A DNA stretch of 64,000 nt. Origin: Dipetalonema caudispina (lineage: Eukaryota > Nematoda > Chromadorea > Rhabditida > Onchocercidae). The position numbers and the translations under genes are program-made. Shown piece after piece: positions 38,571 through 51,800 of this stretch. Every line of letters starts with the position of its first letter. The stretch's first letter is position 1. The notes beneath the pieces are model-generated. The model had not been told where the DNA came from and did not search any database. It saw only the letters and a list, made by a program, of their open reading frames with translations. Where the stretch lies: the NCBI GenBank assembly GCA_013365325.1, contig JABVXV010000023.1, positions 372,001 to 436,000 of the forward strand. The letters are read 5' to 3'.

Positions 38571-40282
38571 CTTCAGCGATACTTCTATTGATTATAAATG
38601 CTTCAGCTTCAGAAGCTGAAATAAACTTGTGAACTGGACATCATTAGTCATACCGCGAACTTTGTAGAGAACATTTTGCATTTCTCTCTAGGCTGATGAT
38701 TAAACCATTTTCGAGTCTTATTTGATAAAAAACCCTATGAATAATCATTAGAGATTGTTTGCGGAAAGATTCATATCTACAACAAAAGCTTAGACGACTC
38801 CTAATTATGATTTACAACACTGATGACAATAGTCGGGCTACAATGTTTGATATATAAAATAAAAAGATGAAATCTATAATTTACCATATAACCATGAACC
38901 CACCAATTTTTATATGCACCTCGACTGCTAAAGCAGAATTATCCTAATAGCAACTAGTAAATAATATAACCAGTGGTCTTTTAGATAAAAGCAATCAAAG
39001 ACTGATGTCACAAACAATATCAAGTTGTTCATCTGAGCAGCTTAACCTGTGGTAACAAAATTATTAGTATATTGCACTCATATCTCATGGCAATAAAAAT
39101 AAACTTCTTCAGAATTATTTACTCAACGATAATGAAATTACTTAACCTATGATGTTAAAATTACTTAATCTTATTGGTATTATCCGGCTTTGAGTACTAA
39201 AACTACCCATTTTAAGGGACCGTAATTAATTAACTTGCAAATATCAAACTGCTTAACCTATAATTAAGAACAATACAGCATGTACTGATAGAGAAGAAAG
39301 AGTAAATGACAGAGTAGTGGTAAAGGAATGATAAATAGCAATGACAAATGATAATTAACCATAGGAATACACCAGTAGGCTCATCCCGTCCCCAACTGAC
39401 AACGCAGCACGACATTACATCCCCCCTTGGACCAAGCAAATCGATCATTCGGCCACATACAACCTTTCTACTAAACATCGAACAAACGGCATGCAGCGGT
39501 CGGGACGTTTCGCAAACGTTACTGTTTCGTTATCCACTTCCTTTTTTTTTTTGCTTTTTAGGATTTTAATAGTATAGCAAATGTGTGTCGTGTCTTTCCG
39601 CAGTGTTTATCTAATAGTCATATCCATTTACTTAATTATTAGTTTTTACCTTTTTTTTTGATCTTTGAGATTATAATTTTAACAATGGTAAAGAAAGTAT
39701 GTGTTATATTTGTCCACAGATTCATCTAGCAATTAAGAGAAAGGTTTGCTTGTATCTATGTGTTTATCTCTCTATTATTTTACTCATTACTTGGAATATA
39801 TAGCTTATTTATTTTTTCTCGAATTTTATCTTCACATATTTTGCTATAATAATTATTGAATGAATTGCTATCCAAATTACTGGTATTGTAAAATAGCGTG
39901 TTACAGTTTGAAGGTATCTTGAAGTAATGAAGAATGAAATTGGAGTAGCTTATCTTAATAGAAACGATATGTTTGTATTAAGACTATAAGAACTCCTGAT
40001 AATCAAGACAATATGGTTTTAATTCTTTAATCTCATATGTTGTGCTATATTATCATTCTATTTCCTATTTTATAGTCAGAGACGTTCGGCGTTAACTATT
40101 TAAAAGATTCAAATATGTTGAATTTGCTCATTTTCCAACTGCTAGATTTTATTTTAAAAATGGAAAAAATTGAGATCTCCATTTGGAGGATGGTTTAAGA
40201 GTATGTGTTCGGGCATCTTCGCTTCATTTAAAGGAGAGTGTGACATTGTAACTTTCTTTTTCCCTTTCAGAAAAGAAAAACA
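38571..40282. other. divergent promoter gap
   Basis: This is a 1.7-kb gap between ARF1 (-) and CD2BP2 (+). The promoters of both should lie here. Overlapping frames near 39230-39569 on both strands have no family resemblance. Confidence 0.45.
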
Positions 40283-42987
40283 ATGGCAAAATCCAAGTTG
40301 CGGTTTTCAGAAGTAGACGAACTAACTGATGAAGGAGCTTTGGAACATAGCCGTGAGAAGTATGCTCGCTATAAAGAGGACGAGAAGAACGGGAAAAATT
40401 CTGATGAGGAGGAAAATGGAGAAAGTACAATGAAGGATTACCGATCGAAGCATACTCTGGATAGTGATGAGGAAGAAGAAATGAAATATAAGAAATTGGA
40501 TGTGGACAAAGTTTGTTATTTTATTTTAGTTTCGTCTTTTTCTTTCAAGTATTTAAATAATAAATTAAAATTACAGAATGTGAACGAAGTTGAGTCAGAG
40601 CTTGTTTATTTATTCGTATAATAAATCTTGGTTTATAAACGAATCTAGCTAGGAAATCTTTTCTCGTACATTTCATTAACTACTTAGCATTTCCGCAGCT
40701 AGAACCCATTTCCGGATAACTTCCAAATGACTCAAATAGTTCATCGAGTATTCTGTAATTCTGCATCTACCTGCTTTTCATCCTCGCAATTCAAGTTTTC
40801 CATTGATTGTTTTCTTTTTGCTAGTCGAATTTGAGATTTTTTTTTTATGTTGATATGTATAATCGTTTGTCACAGCGCTAGGTGTTATTGGATTACTGAT
40901 GAAGCACCGGTAAGATTCATGTCATTAGTATATTTCAGCAGTATGCTTTAGCAGCCGTACTTAACGAATTTAAGTGGAAAAATTATTTGGAAAACACATT
41001 TTTTGGAACAATGATTTTCATTTTCTTAGCTCTCTTATGAAGCAGTGCTTTGTGACGATGTAGTTAGTTACACAATTTTCATTTAAAAGCTGTTTAAGAT
41101 TGATGGTCAGGAAGAAGCAGGTCTGGAATATGAAGGTAACACGAAAATCATGGCTTTCAATATGAAGGAGGATCTAGAGGAGGGACATTTTGATGCTGAT
41201 GGGAATTTTATCTTCGATAAAGTCAGTTAAACCAATTTTCTTATGGTTATTAGAGTTGTTATATCTTGAATTAAATCAACTAAGATTTAATTTTATATTT
41301 TCCCGATTCCCTCCAAAATTTTTAAGTTTACTTTCAGAAGGAAACTGAAATAAAGGATGCTTGGTTGGATAATATCAACTGGGCAAACGTAAAAGCAGAT
41401 GCAGGAGATCAGTGGCATCAGAAAAATGTACTTCGATCTTATTTATTTCGTGATCTTTATTTTTAATAACAACTTACGGCTGAATAATTCTATTATTTGG
41501 AATTCTCATTTCTCAGATCTCTCAGTAGTTCCATTACCTCTTAATACCATGGTTTGAAATGGTCTCACATTTTATTATACGCGTTGCACGTCCAAAGGGA
41601 AAGATTTTTTTTTGCATTCAAAAGCATTCAGCGAAGGAACAAGTAAAATTCTTATGAGCTTTTTGAGATAGTAAACCGAATCCACAGGGGGCTTCTTTTT
41701 TAGGAAGAAGACAATTCAACAACAAAAAATCTCGGGGATAGTGAACTCAAAAGTATATACGAAAAAATTGCTTCGATGTTAAAGTCGAACGAAACAATTG
41801 AACGAGCGCTAGCAAGGTTTGGGAAGGAAAAAGGCGAGTGTCTATTTCCATATTTTAATCACATTTTAATGGAAAAATTCCACTGGAACAGTCTTTTAAT
41901 TCTTTTATTTTTTGTTTCAGATTTGAATTACAAAATGCATCAATTACTACATTATTAGATTCTTGAAGTTTATGATTAAAGTCTTCTTTTGTCTTTATTG
42001 TATACTTCCAAATTTGTTTATGGAATTGATGATAGTGTTATTTAGGTTTAAGCGTAGCGGAAGAGCGCAAGAAGAGATGGGCAGCAAAGAAAGCTGGCAA
42101 AGAATACGTCAACGAAAAGAACTTTGCAGTGAAGGAATTGACGGGTTTAACTGATAGTCTAGTATCAAATGGCGAGATGGAAGCTTATCAATATACACTC
42201 GAAAAGGTTCAATATATGATCCAGGAATTGGAAAGTAAAGCCGTTGATGTCTTGGATATGTTTTCGGATGAAGCACCTACTTGTTCTACCAGAGGTTCCT
42301 TTCATCAGTAAAACCTGTTAGATTGTTTATTTCTTAATTTCATCAAAGTTAAGGGCGCTGCATATCTTGGTCCAAAACTAAATGTTTATAACGTTTAGTT
42401 TCTGGATAAATTTAGGCTAACACTGCTGAAAAACTATTACACTGAATGATTGAACGATTTTGGTTATCCTTCAAATAAAGAAGGAAAGTCAAAACATCCA
42501 TTTCTTAATTAATTTTGAATCATAAGTTTTTACTTTTCTCGAGGACTTGATTTGTATTTTGCCAATTTATTGAATGAAATGTAAATACAAGGCCATTTCT
42601 GGTATCATGAATTCCTTAACAGATAGACAGTGATGCGACTGTGCTTGACGTGTAACTAGGAATTTATCATATTTAGGAATAGAATAGTTGAGTGTTTGTT
42701 AAGACAAACAGAAAATGAGAAATTCATTGAGCAATTGTCAGAAACGTTTTTGTTTTGCAGGAGAGAGCAAGAAAAACGATGGAGCTGCAAAATCTACTAG
42801 TAATGACGTGGTATGGGAATATAAATTATCGAATGATGAAGATGCGGAAATTATAGGTCCAGTCTCCAGCAAAGAAATGATGAAATTACAGGAGGAAGGC
42901 AAATTTGAAAATGGTGGTTGGGCTCGTAAAAAAGGCATGCAGACTTTTTACACCATTGCTAGGCTTGATTTTGAGATTTATATGTGA
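40283..42987 (+). CDS. CD2BP2 / U5-52K spliceosomal GYF-domain protein
   Basis: CD2BP2 (yeast Lin1) binds the U5 snRNP protein Prp6 during tri-snRNP assembly. Six exons, 40283-40510, 41099-41221, 41338-41427, 41704-41833, 42046-42294 and 42761-42987, give 348 aa; the human protein is 341. Conserved blocks are RFSEVDELTDEGALEHSREK, FNMKEDLEEGHFDADGNF, DAWLDNINW and KELTGLTDSLVSNGEMEAY. The C-terminal ~65 residues form the GYF domain, opening VVWEYKLSN and reading GPVSSKEMMKLQEEGKF. Its signature is degenerate: Val for the aromatic after GP, Leu for Trp, and Lys for Tyr in GYF. Intron 4 can only keep frame with a GC donor (AAAG|GCGAGT). The ATG follows a CCCTTTCAG acceptor, suggesting trans-splicing. 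TOM7 lies 1.1 kb downstream on the same strand. Confidence 0.95.
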
Positions 42988-44122
42988 AGATTTCTTATTT
43001 GCTTGCTTGTTTCACTTGCGTATTATGAAATTTATTCTGACATCTTTATTACCAATAAATCAGGAAAGATAGCTGTTCCCTTATCCTACGTAAGATGATT
43101 CAGAGGTTTTAAACTGAACAAATCCCGAGATCTGTTGGATTTTTGGAGATATTATAGTCAGAAGAATATCTTCAAAAATGCTGTGGAATTTATCTAAGTG
43201 AAAGTGTTAAGTCTCATTTAGCAGCTAAGTAGATTGGAGAACTATTTCAAAAAGTTCTCCAAAAGATTGGAGAACTTTTTGAAAAAAACCATTAAGAAAG
43301 TGTCGAATTAATGAAGCTGTAAATAGAAATTGGAGCAGTTCCCTGCATTAAGTTTCGATTTTTTGTGAAAGAAAAATTGGGTTTTCTGATAAACATTATT
43401 TACGATATCTAATAATTTATGAATTCTGCTTTCTTTTCCCAGGTAAAGCACTATAAATCACTTTTATGAGACATCTGTTACGATAAAAATTGCCATATTT
43501 TTTTGCTGAAAATTTCCATTTAAAAAGAAATCTTTTTCGAATGGAGATAATTGCTCATAATATAATATCGATTTTTCATGTGGTTTTCATTGCTATCCTT
43601 TTTTTCCTTTGAAGTTTCTACTTTCTATTCGTTAATTTGTACTTATCTGATTGTTTAACAAATACTTTGATCTCTACGCAGTTCTCATTTGTATGAGTTA
43701 CTTTCACTCCAGAATTACTTTTCTCGGATATTATCTGACACAATATTGATGGAAAATGTGGTGGCTAAATAGTTGAAAAATCCAGATCTTGTTAGATAAC
43801 TTTTACAAAGTTTAGTCTGTATAGTAAGAAATTAATATCAAGATACATTGACAGGTCGAAAAACCGGTGCGGTTTTGTTTGGATAAAGTATGTGAACAGA
43901 ATTATTGGTAGTGTAAATTGGGTGGTGTAATTTAATGCTTAATATATGAATGAATTTAATATACGTTCCTCGCTTCGTATCCTGAAGATGTAGTGCATTG
44001 AGTGATGCTATAGTTCACATGAGTATTTACGTGTTTTAAATCAGTTATTTATCAGTGGATAATCATTTATTACAGAGACAAACAGTAACGTTATAGGTGA
44101 AACTATACTAGAACTAGAAACA
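42988..44122. other. intergenic with perfect hairpin
   Basis: This gap lies between two same-strand genes, CD2BP2 and TOM7. It is non-coding apart from the hairpin at 43245-43284. Confidence 0.5.
43245..43284. repeat. perfect inverted repeat, 18-bp arms, 4-nt loop
   Basis: The left arm TTTCAAAAAGTTCTCCAA (43245-43262) and its exact reverse complement (43267-43284) flank the loop AAGA. It lies 260 bases after the CD2BP2 stop. Transcribed, it would form a strong stem-loop in the 3' UTR or intergenic RNA. Confidence 0.92.
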
Positions 44123-44551
44123 ATGAAGTTATCATCGGCACAACAGAACTTAATACGACAAACAACAAACATTTTCCGGATTTTTGTACAATGGGGAAGT
44201 GTTCCTTTCATTGTTTACTTAGGTAAGTTTCTCAAATGTTTTCTGAGGAATTTTATTCAAATAGTTTAGAAGGTGAAGTTCAGATGGATAGTATCGGATA
44301 ACCCGAATAATACGCTAAAACGAAATCGGTACAGCGTTTATACTTCACAAATAAAACATGTCTGTAATTAGATTTGAATTTTTATGCCAAATTTTAAGAT
44401 GACAGCAGCATAAAACTAAGAAGACTTTCGTTTTTTTAAAGGCGGAATCGAATTCAGCAATCATAAACTTTCAGGATTTCGTCATGGAGCCGACCCACAA
44501 CCTAACGGTGAAGTGATACCGCTGTCACTGATTGGTCTTTTCTATGGATGA
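44123..44551 (+). CDS. tomm-7: mitochondrial import receptor subunit TOM7 (58 aa)
   Basis: TOM7 is a small tail-region subunit of the mitochondrial outer-membrane translocase. It modulates assembly of TOM40 and, in mammals, PINK1 stabilisation. Two exons, 44123-44222 and 44475-44551, give 58 aa (family about 55-60). The pattern QWGSVPFIVYLGFRHGADP, followed by Pro-rich residues and a C-terminal SLIGLFYG, matches animal TOM7 (..RWG-P..IYLG---GADP...L.LLWG). A single membrane helix spans roughly residues 16-35. The intron falls in the Gly codon of YLG, phase 1. Confidence 0.93.
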
Positions 44552-45331
44552 ACCTTCAATTTACAACTGGTTAATTTCCGTTAACTATTTCACTCACTTC
44601 TAACTGCTGGAAAATTAACTTTGCGAGCATTTTTATTGTTGGAGGTATAATTTTTTCACGTTGTTATAAAATCTATCAAGTGGGAATTTGCTGCTGCTAA
44701 TAAAAAGTGGCTTTTACCAATCAAAAATATTGTTTATACAGCGAATTCATTGAAAATAACGATAAAAGAATGCAAGGAAAATGAGATCCAAAAGAATGTC
44801 AAGATTTCGACCACAACTCCTAATTCCTGGAGAAGTGACTGAAATACGGTTTCTCATTTAATTCATCAAATTACGCGTAAGCACGTAACATGGATAAAGT
44901 GAGTGATCGGAAATATTGGTGTTGTGGCAAATATACAGTCATTGAGACTAGAGAATAAGGTATAGGGAGAGGAGTGGAGGGGGAACATCAAGGCAAATTT
45001 CGAAAAAGCATAAAATCCGCATGGGAAAACTGCAAATATGAAAATTTTTCATGTAGATTAAACGTTAGGAGATAGATGAGAAACTACAAGCGAAATTCCG
45101 AATTCCGATTAAAAAATTTATGCATGAAAAAGTAATCAAAAATTGCATTTCCGAACTGATTGTATTTGCATGTCACGACCAAAAGCGACGTTTTACAAAA
45201 ATTTTGGATATCACTTTCTCATATTATCATTAAAAAATTGGGGGAGATGTGACTTGTATATTATTATCGGTCAAGAAACAGTTATGATAAGTAGGAATGA
45301 AACTGCCAAAGACTTAGAAGTGCCGGGTTTT
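44552..45331. other. convergent intergenic gap
   Basis: This gap lies between TOM7 (+) and the unrecognised gene on (-). No coding sequence or repeat is evident. Confidence 0.5.
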
Positions 45332-47981
45332 TCAATATGAGAGCAAAGTTTCCACGGATGGTAGATGCGTTCGCAAGGATTCGACGGGCTCATCGTTCTC
45401 ATAATTATAATCTTTGAGGCTGACCAATGGTTTCTGTAAAGACGAAATTCCTGCAGAAATTTTAAGCAATAAAGCTGTATTATATTTCTTGGTTCAAAGT
45501 ACAGTCTCTTTCGTATAATTTCCTGAGGAAAGTACCAGAAGGCGTTTCTTTACACACAGAATCAACAAAAATTGAACAGTAAATTTTATGAGGAGCATCT
45601 TTGTTTCTGACTGAATACTGGGAATAGCGCAAAATATGGGTGTTTAGCGATAAAAACATATGAAGTTATTCTAGAATACTTTATTTAAAATATTGGAAAT
45701 TCTGTTTCAGTTCCCCTCACTTATAAATTCGCTTGAAAGACCATTTTTCTCGCATAGGAGATCATAAGGCAGCAAATAAAATATTAGTAGGAAAGCTCTT
45801 GCGTTATTCCTACAGAAGTCGTGCAGAGAAAGCAGTTCAGTGGTAATAAGAAATGATTCGATCTTATTTTTTTGATATAATACGCGTACTAATGCACGGA
45901 TGACTGTCTGTTTTTATTATCACAGCGAATAGCACAGTATTCAAAAGATAAATATTTTTTAAAAATTCAAAAACCCGTCTAAACTAATCTAAACCAAGCC
46001 TAGGGGCTGAAATTGATCTTACCCGAAAAATGGCATGATTGTGGTAATGTTTTTCATAAACAATGCTGAATGATGTACGGACAACAAGAATAGCTAGTTT
46101 GTGAGCGCATTTGAACGACGTTCTGTTCCACCAACAATGCGCGATAGCCAAGATAATACCAAAGCGAGGTCGTGATGTTGGAATTCGAATGTGCCAACCA
46201 CCCCAGTGGTATCTTTCTGAATTCAACCAAGCTGCACACTGTTCAATTCTAGGAAAATCCAGTTTACGAAAGTAATTCCTGAAAAACTATACAAAACTTA
46301 AGAGTTGAACCGTCTAATATAGCATTGATAGAAGTTCAAAAAGCTGAAGAATCATAATTCAGTTTATTTGCATAAGCTAGAGTTTTTCATGCTCTACAGC
46401 AATGGTTCAGGCACTTCACGTAGTAATTATCACTAATAAAAATGATGGTTACTTTCTTGGATCAAGATTCGATTTTCCTAAATCACCTATAGCTGAAGCT
46501 TTGTAGTGAAAATAAACAATTTTTATAAACAATGCATAATAAGAAATATTAAAAAAAACTTGATTTCTTTTTGTTTAAAAATTTCATTTAATTTACAGCT
46601 CGCAATTCATGTCTCCAAATATAGATGAGTTGGAGAATACAGAGACATACAAATAGCCTATAACACTCGGGAATAAGCAAATTACGCTCTAGGCTCATTT
46701 TCCAATTATTACTTATTATGCAAATAGAAATATTAACTAACGATGAAAAATGAAAAAGATACCAAATGCACTTTATCTTCCTTTTCAACAGTAACAATTA
46801 CAATGCTTTTCTGTTTACGAACAAAGATTACTTTAGAGCAACAAGAAAAAAGAGACATTACTAAAAGAATGTAACCTGAACACATTGTGTAAGTTTAATT
46901 AATGTATTAATTTAGCTTGACGACAACTCCTGATGCATTCTTTAAGTTTTTAATGAAAATAAAATGTGTTGCTGGTTTTACTAAACAACAACCGTTAAAG
47001 TGAATTGAATAAAGAACTTACTTACTTTTCGAGAAATAATAGGTCGAGCTGCATCAATTTGTGTTGACGGCTTTTGTCATTTTGAAATTGATACAAAATG
47101 ACCTTTTCTTTCCTTTCAGGCTCATTTTCCGCCAATTGTAGATGATCATCATTCATTTGAGCCTCAATTCTTTTGAGTTTAACTTTCGCATTCTTTATCA
47201 CATTCGCATTGGAAACATTCAACACTTTTGAAGCCTTCGGTTTTTTGAAATTTTTCCGTTTTACACTTCTATTCAGTAAGCTCTGAAATTTTTAATTTAT
47301 AATTATCAGGAAATCTTTGCAGTACCAGTTTGACTCTTCTATCGACACATGATAGGCAAGGCTATTACATTTAATTCATGCCAAAAACGTATGAAACTAA
47401 TGAATATTATTAACTGGAACTTTCATCAAAGTTCTAAAGTTTTAACAATATCTGATGAAATATATAAATTCCCAAAATACTGCTCCCTTCAATACGGAAT
47501 TTAAAAAGTTATCAGGATTCATAATAATGCTAGGTTTTCTTGACTGGCCAAAATTCCAGAAATATTGCAAATGCTATTAAGTCGAATACGAAGGAAAATT
47601 ATTAAAATTCAAACAAATTTGGCATTCTAGATTAAATAATTTGATGGTTAGTACCTTAGACCTTGGCAATTCAAACACAAGTTTGCGATTTTCTCGGGCT
47701 ATTCACGTACAATAAGACTTATGTCTTTATTGAATGAGGTATTTGATTACGTTTCTGGATATTAACATGCATCACCATCCAATCTAGCTTTAACATACCT
47801 ACGTACACGTTACGCCTTATAAGAATGATCACCTAAGGGAAAAATTTCAGTGCTGATTTGGGCAAAATAATGCCTTGAAATTTGAAAATCACTGCATTAT
47901 TACCATGCCTTGAGTGCAAACAAAACAGCATTGGAACGAGCGAGCCATCTTCGATGTCATTCGATTACTTTCGCGTAACAT
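45332..47981 (-). CDS. unrecognised 230-aa protein
   Basis: I do not recognise this gene. Four exons close in phase: 47981-47904, 47282-47026, 46278-46023 and 45433-45332. The start is chosen at the first ATG of the exon (MLRESNRM); MTSKMARSF at 47960 or MARSF at 47948 would also do, because no acceptor marks it. Exon 2 encodes a highly charged, helical, possibly coiled-coil region (KVKLKRIEAQMNDD, FQNDKSRQHKLMQLDLLFLE). Exon 3 reads NYFRKLDFPRIEQCAAWLNS then becomes Trp/His-rich and somewhat hydrophobic. The last exon, KPLVSLKDYNYENDEPVESL ending in SVETLLSY, looks conserved. All three frames of exon 3 are open for a while, so its frame rests on phase matching with both neighbours. There is no signal peptide. 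The product may be a nematode-specific protein. Confidence 0.5.
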
Positions 47982-48890
47982 CCGCGATTTGAAAGAAATA
48001 TTAATGGATTGATCTTTGACTGATTATTGAAGCCTTAATTAGTGTCGATATTACTAGCCTAGCATTCAGTTACCATCTTCCACGTCTCCACAACCTTAAA
48101 ATATGATTCAAATTTAATCCTATATTCAAAAAGTTATAATAAGCTATCACTCCATCCATTTGTGTAGATTTCCTTTTACACATAAACGGGTTCCATATCA
48201 TTTTGTTAAAAACAAAAATTCGAAGTCTTCTTGACATCTAAATTTACTAACAGTCAAGACGAAATGTAGCGTGACCTTTCACGTACAATGTATTCTCATC
48301 CTACGTATCACAATCACAATCACATCATATGCAACATGCGCGCCATTTATTCGAACTCTCGCGGATCAAATCTTTCTGACTCACATGCTTACGTGCATTT
48401 CTTAATTTCCGCACTTCATGACGTAGCTATATTGTGGGATGAAAGTATTTCAAAAACAGCTTCAATTAAAATTTAGGCATAACACATGGTCCGTCAAAAT
48501 TAATGAGGGGTGGATTTAGTTTGAGGTTTTCGAAGGAGGTTGAGAGGTTGATTATCTGTTAAGCTTTATTTGACTAAATTTGAATTTTGGACGAAATTCC
48601 TCATCTAATGAAAAAATTAAAGAGTTTCTAAAGATTTATAGCAAGTATTTACATTACGAACGTATCCTTAATTTAGCTTCGTCTTTATACAAATTAAAAA
48701 TTCGTCAGACATTGACAGTAAGATGTTTCAGTTGTTTCATCATTTGGAATGATTTTTTGATAAATTTGATATTGATTTAATAGCTGCAACATTTTATTCT
48801 TCAGTAGCTTTTGTATTTTTCGTGTCTTTGTTGACTTATTGTTGTATCCCAAATATTAACTGAAATCAGAACAATTTTAAGGAAGTTTCA
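47982..48890. other. divergent promoter gap
   Basis: This gap lies between the unrecognised minus gene and DDX55. It is AT-rich. Two 60-codon plus-strand frames here are not supported as exons. Confidence 0.45.
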
Positions 48891-51800
48891 ATGCAAGACG
48901 TTAGTGAGAGACTGCGGCTACTGTTACCCGATGAAATTTTAACTGTATTTATCGAGAAACTCGCATTCAAACAGTTCACATCAGTTCAGGTATTGACTTC
49001 AGTTTTGGGGTTTCGAGTATTTTTTCTGATACATCTCAGGAACTCAGCAGCACTACTTTTGTATACATGATTGTCTTGGAATGATATTTAGAACTTTCAC
49101 GATGCTAGCAAATCATCTTTTATGTAATACAAGACTTAGATTTAGTTCACTAAATTCAATCATAAAGTTATTCCTTAAGGACTCTTTTCTTCTTTGATTC
49201 AGATTTAATGCGTCGAACTATTCCCAGCAGACTTTACTTCATGTTACCAGTAGGTACAGATTGGATTGGGATCGTTTGACTCAACTTTAAAGAATAAATT
49301 TTGCATAACAACATTTTCTTTGGTATTGAAAATTTTGCTTAAAACTTTGACGGAAAATATCTCAATGAGTCCAATTGCCGGAGAGAACGCTTTGGTTTCT
49401 TGGCTTGTTAAGATCAGAGATATGGATTAATGGGTCTGATGACAGTCCAGCAATCCTAAGCCCTGTTTTAAGATTCCTGTTTAATGGCTTGGTTTTGTTA
49501 GACCAAGATCAGCTTACACGTTGTAATCCATACCTTATTGAATAATCATCGGAATTTTCTACTTGTTGAAAATTTACATCATTTACTATCAACTGAGCAT
49601 CATTGGATTTATTTTTTTAATATCAATTTCTGCAAGAATTTATCGTCTTCACACTTTTACTTGATTTACGACTTGCGCATTATTGGCATATTTTTGTTGT
49701 TTGTGCTTTCGTTACATTTCGATATTTCTACAATTTTTTTGCTTTCATCGACTTCTTTTATTTTTGTTAACTTTTGTCTCTTAAGCTTCATCTCTGTCAC
49801 ATTACCAAGCATTATATACTGCTACTTCACTTTCACTTCAATTTTCGGACATTTAGCAAAATTGAATTTCATTAAAGCTCTCGCATGAAACAAATGCAAA
49901 TCTGACTCTGATCACTTGAGTTAAATGAGGATAGATCTATCCTTCAGTGATTATTGGGTACTTGAGTATCAAAGGATGCGCGAACAGAGTGATTATCGAT
50001 GGGGTGATTATTATTTGTCGGGCGGACGTAAAGGCAAAAAGTCATGGGTCTTGGAATTGATACATACGGCCAATCAAATGATACCAACCTTCAATGAACT
50101 GTTTGATGAGGTGAGCTGTGAGTGTCCGTGTGTTGTGTTGTATAATATTGAAAGACTTTCAAATTGAATTTCTTAAAACACCGTAAGCAGTGTAAATTGA
50201 ATGAGCCTTCAAAATTTATTTTTTAGTCGATTTATTTTATACTTTATTGCGTTATGTAGCTTTGAAATATAAAATAGAAAATTCTCTGACGGTTTTTCTA
50301 ATTTCATAAAAATGCTATTGTTTGTGATTAAAATCCATAATATTACGAATGAGAATTTCGCTATTGTTCGAGCAATTTAATCGTAGTGTTTTGGAAAGTT
50401 ACATGTTAAAATTTAACTGATCATCATTCAGGAGACATTCTATGTGTTTGCATTCATCGTTGTCATATCGTCTTTCCTGATTGCTTTCTTTCTGGCTAAA
50501 GTGGTTGGTATACGGATTCGCGAATATCCGCTAAATGTAAACCGTGAGTGGCGTGATGCACGACCAGCAAATCCTTTTCGTTTTCCATGGAATCGAAACA
50601 GCGGCTGACGTCTTTGTGGCTTTTAAATTTTGGGATCTTTGTATGATTGAAGTTGTCCAGACTATAAAGTTTAAGTAGAAATTGTTTGAGATGTTACAAG
50701 TACATATTTTAGGTCCCAGTATTGTTGAATCTTCAGTACTAGATGGCTAATTATTTTTCTAGATTATGAGCATTGATAATGTATTGTTGTGTACCATAAT
50801 ATTTTTGACCTATTGTGTTGTTTAAGCTGAATATTTTTTTTCAATAACTCTGTTTTGTCTGATGGCTTGGGTCTGTTTTACACTTGTTTTCTTTTTTGAA
50901 TTCCGCTTAATTAGGTGGATTGGACTGATTTCTTTGGCATTAATAATATGGCAATATAAAACTTTAAAATTACATTTAAACGTTTGAAATTTCTTTCGTA
51001 ACCTGATGAAGCTGTTTTACAATTAGGGACTGCCCGCTGAAACAGAAACAGCCATTGGAAATTGCTTTCTGGAACAAAAACAATATTTCGATCTTTACTT
51101 GTAAAAATTTAGTGCGAAATATTTTTCAAAAAATTTCTGCGAAATTGGATAAAATGTGTGAGATCTTATTCTTGTTTTTCGAACATTTTCATAACTTCAG
51201 CTAACTTTATGAAAGCAGGTTGTTTTTTTATGATGACATTTTTGCATAAGGCGGTTGGGAACTTACTTAATCCCATAAGCTCTTGATAGTAGCAATTTTC
51301 TCCAATAATATTCACGCTTTCTTCAGTATTTCAGATCGCGTATGTATTCCTTATTGTGTTTTTCTTAATAATATAATAAACTCATAGAGTCAAACACTCC
51401 TTTGAAATTGGTAAATTAGGAATGTCTGGACACTGAAGATGATGCGTTTCTAATTAGTATAAATCATGATAGACATGTGGTCGAATATCTACTCCCTAAA
51501 GAAGGCTGACCATTTGATCTTTTTTTTATAGTTCACCAACTAATTACATTTAATCAAAGCCAGCGATTATGGAATTGTAACTGGTATTTACATTATAGTA
51601 TTACGGAATTTTTTTTCTCTTACCAACTGTAATTCTGATAACAAGTAGAAAAGATTTTGGAAGATATGTCAGATGAAAGCTACTAAACGCCATTTCTAAG
51701 ACAACTATGTTCACGATGAATCTAAAAGATTTTTCGAAATATCTTGTTATGTGGGATCTTATATATTTTTCAGGAACAGACAATAGAGCGTTTGTTGAAG

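Noticed and set aside
46054..46239. Alternative frames over exon 3 of the unrecognised minus gene
   Set aside because: They end in stops without a usable donor, whereas the chosen frame matches phase on both sides.
46588..46698. 36-codon minus frame starting MSLERNLLIPECYR with a hydrophobic stretch
   Set aside because: It resembles a microprotein but lies in an intron, has no family match and does not fit the splice phase.
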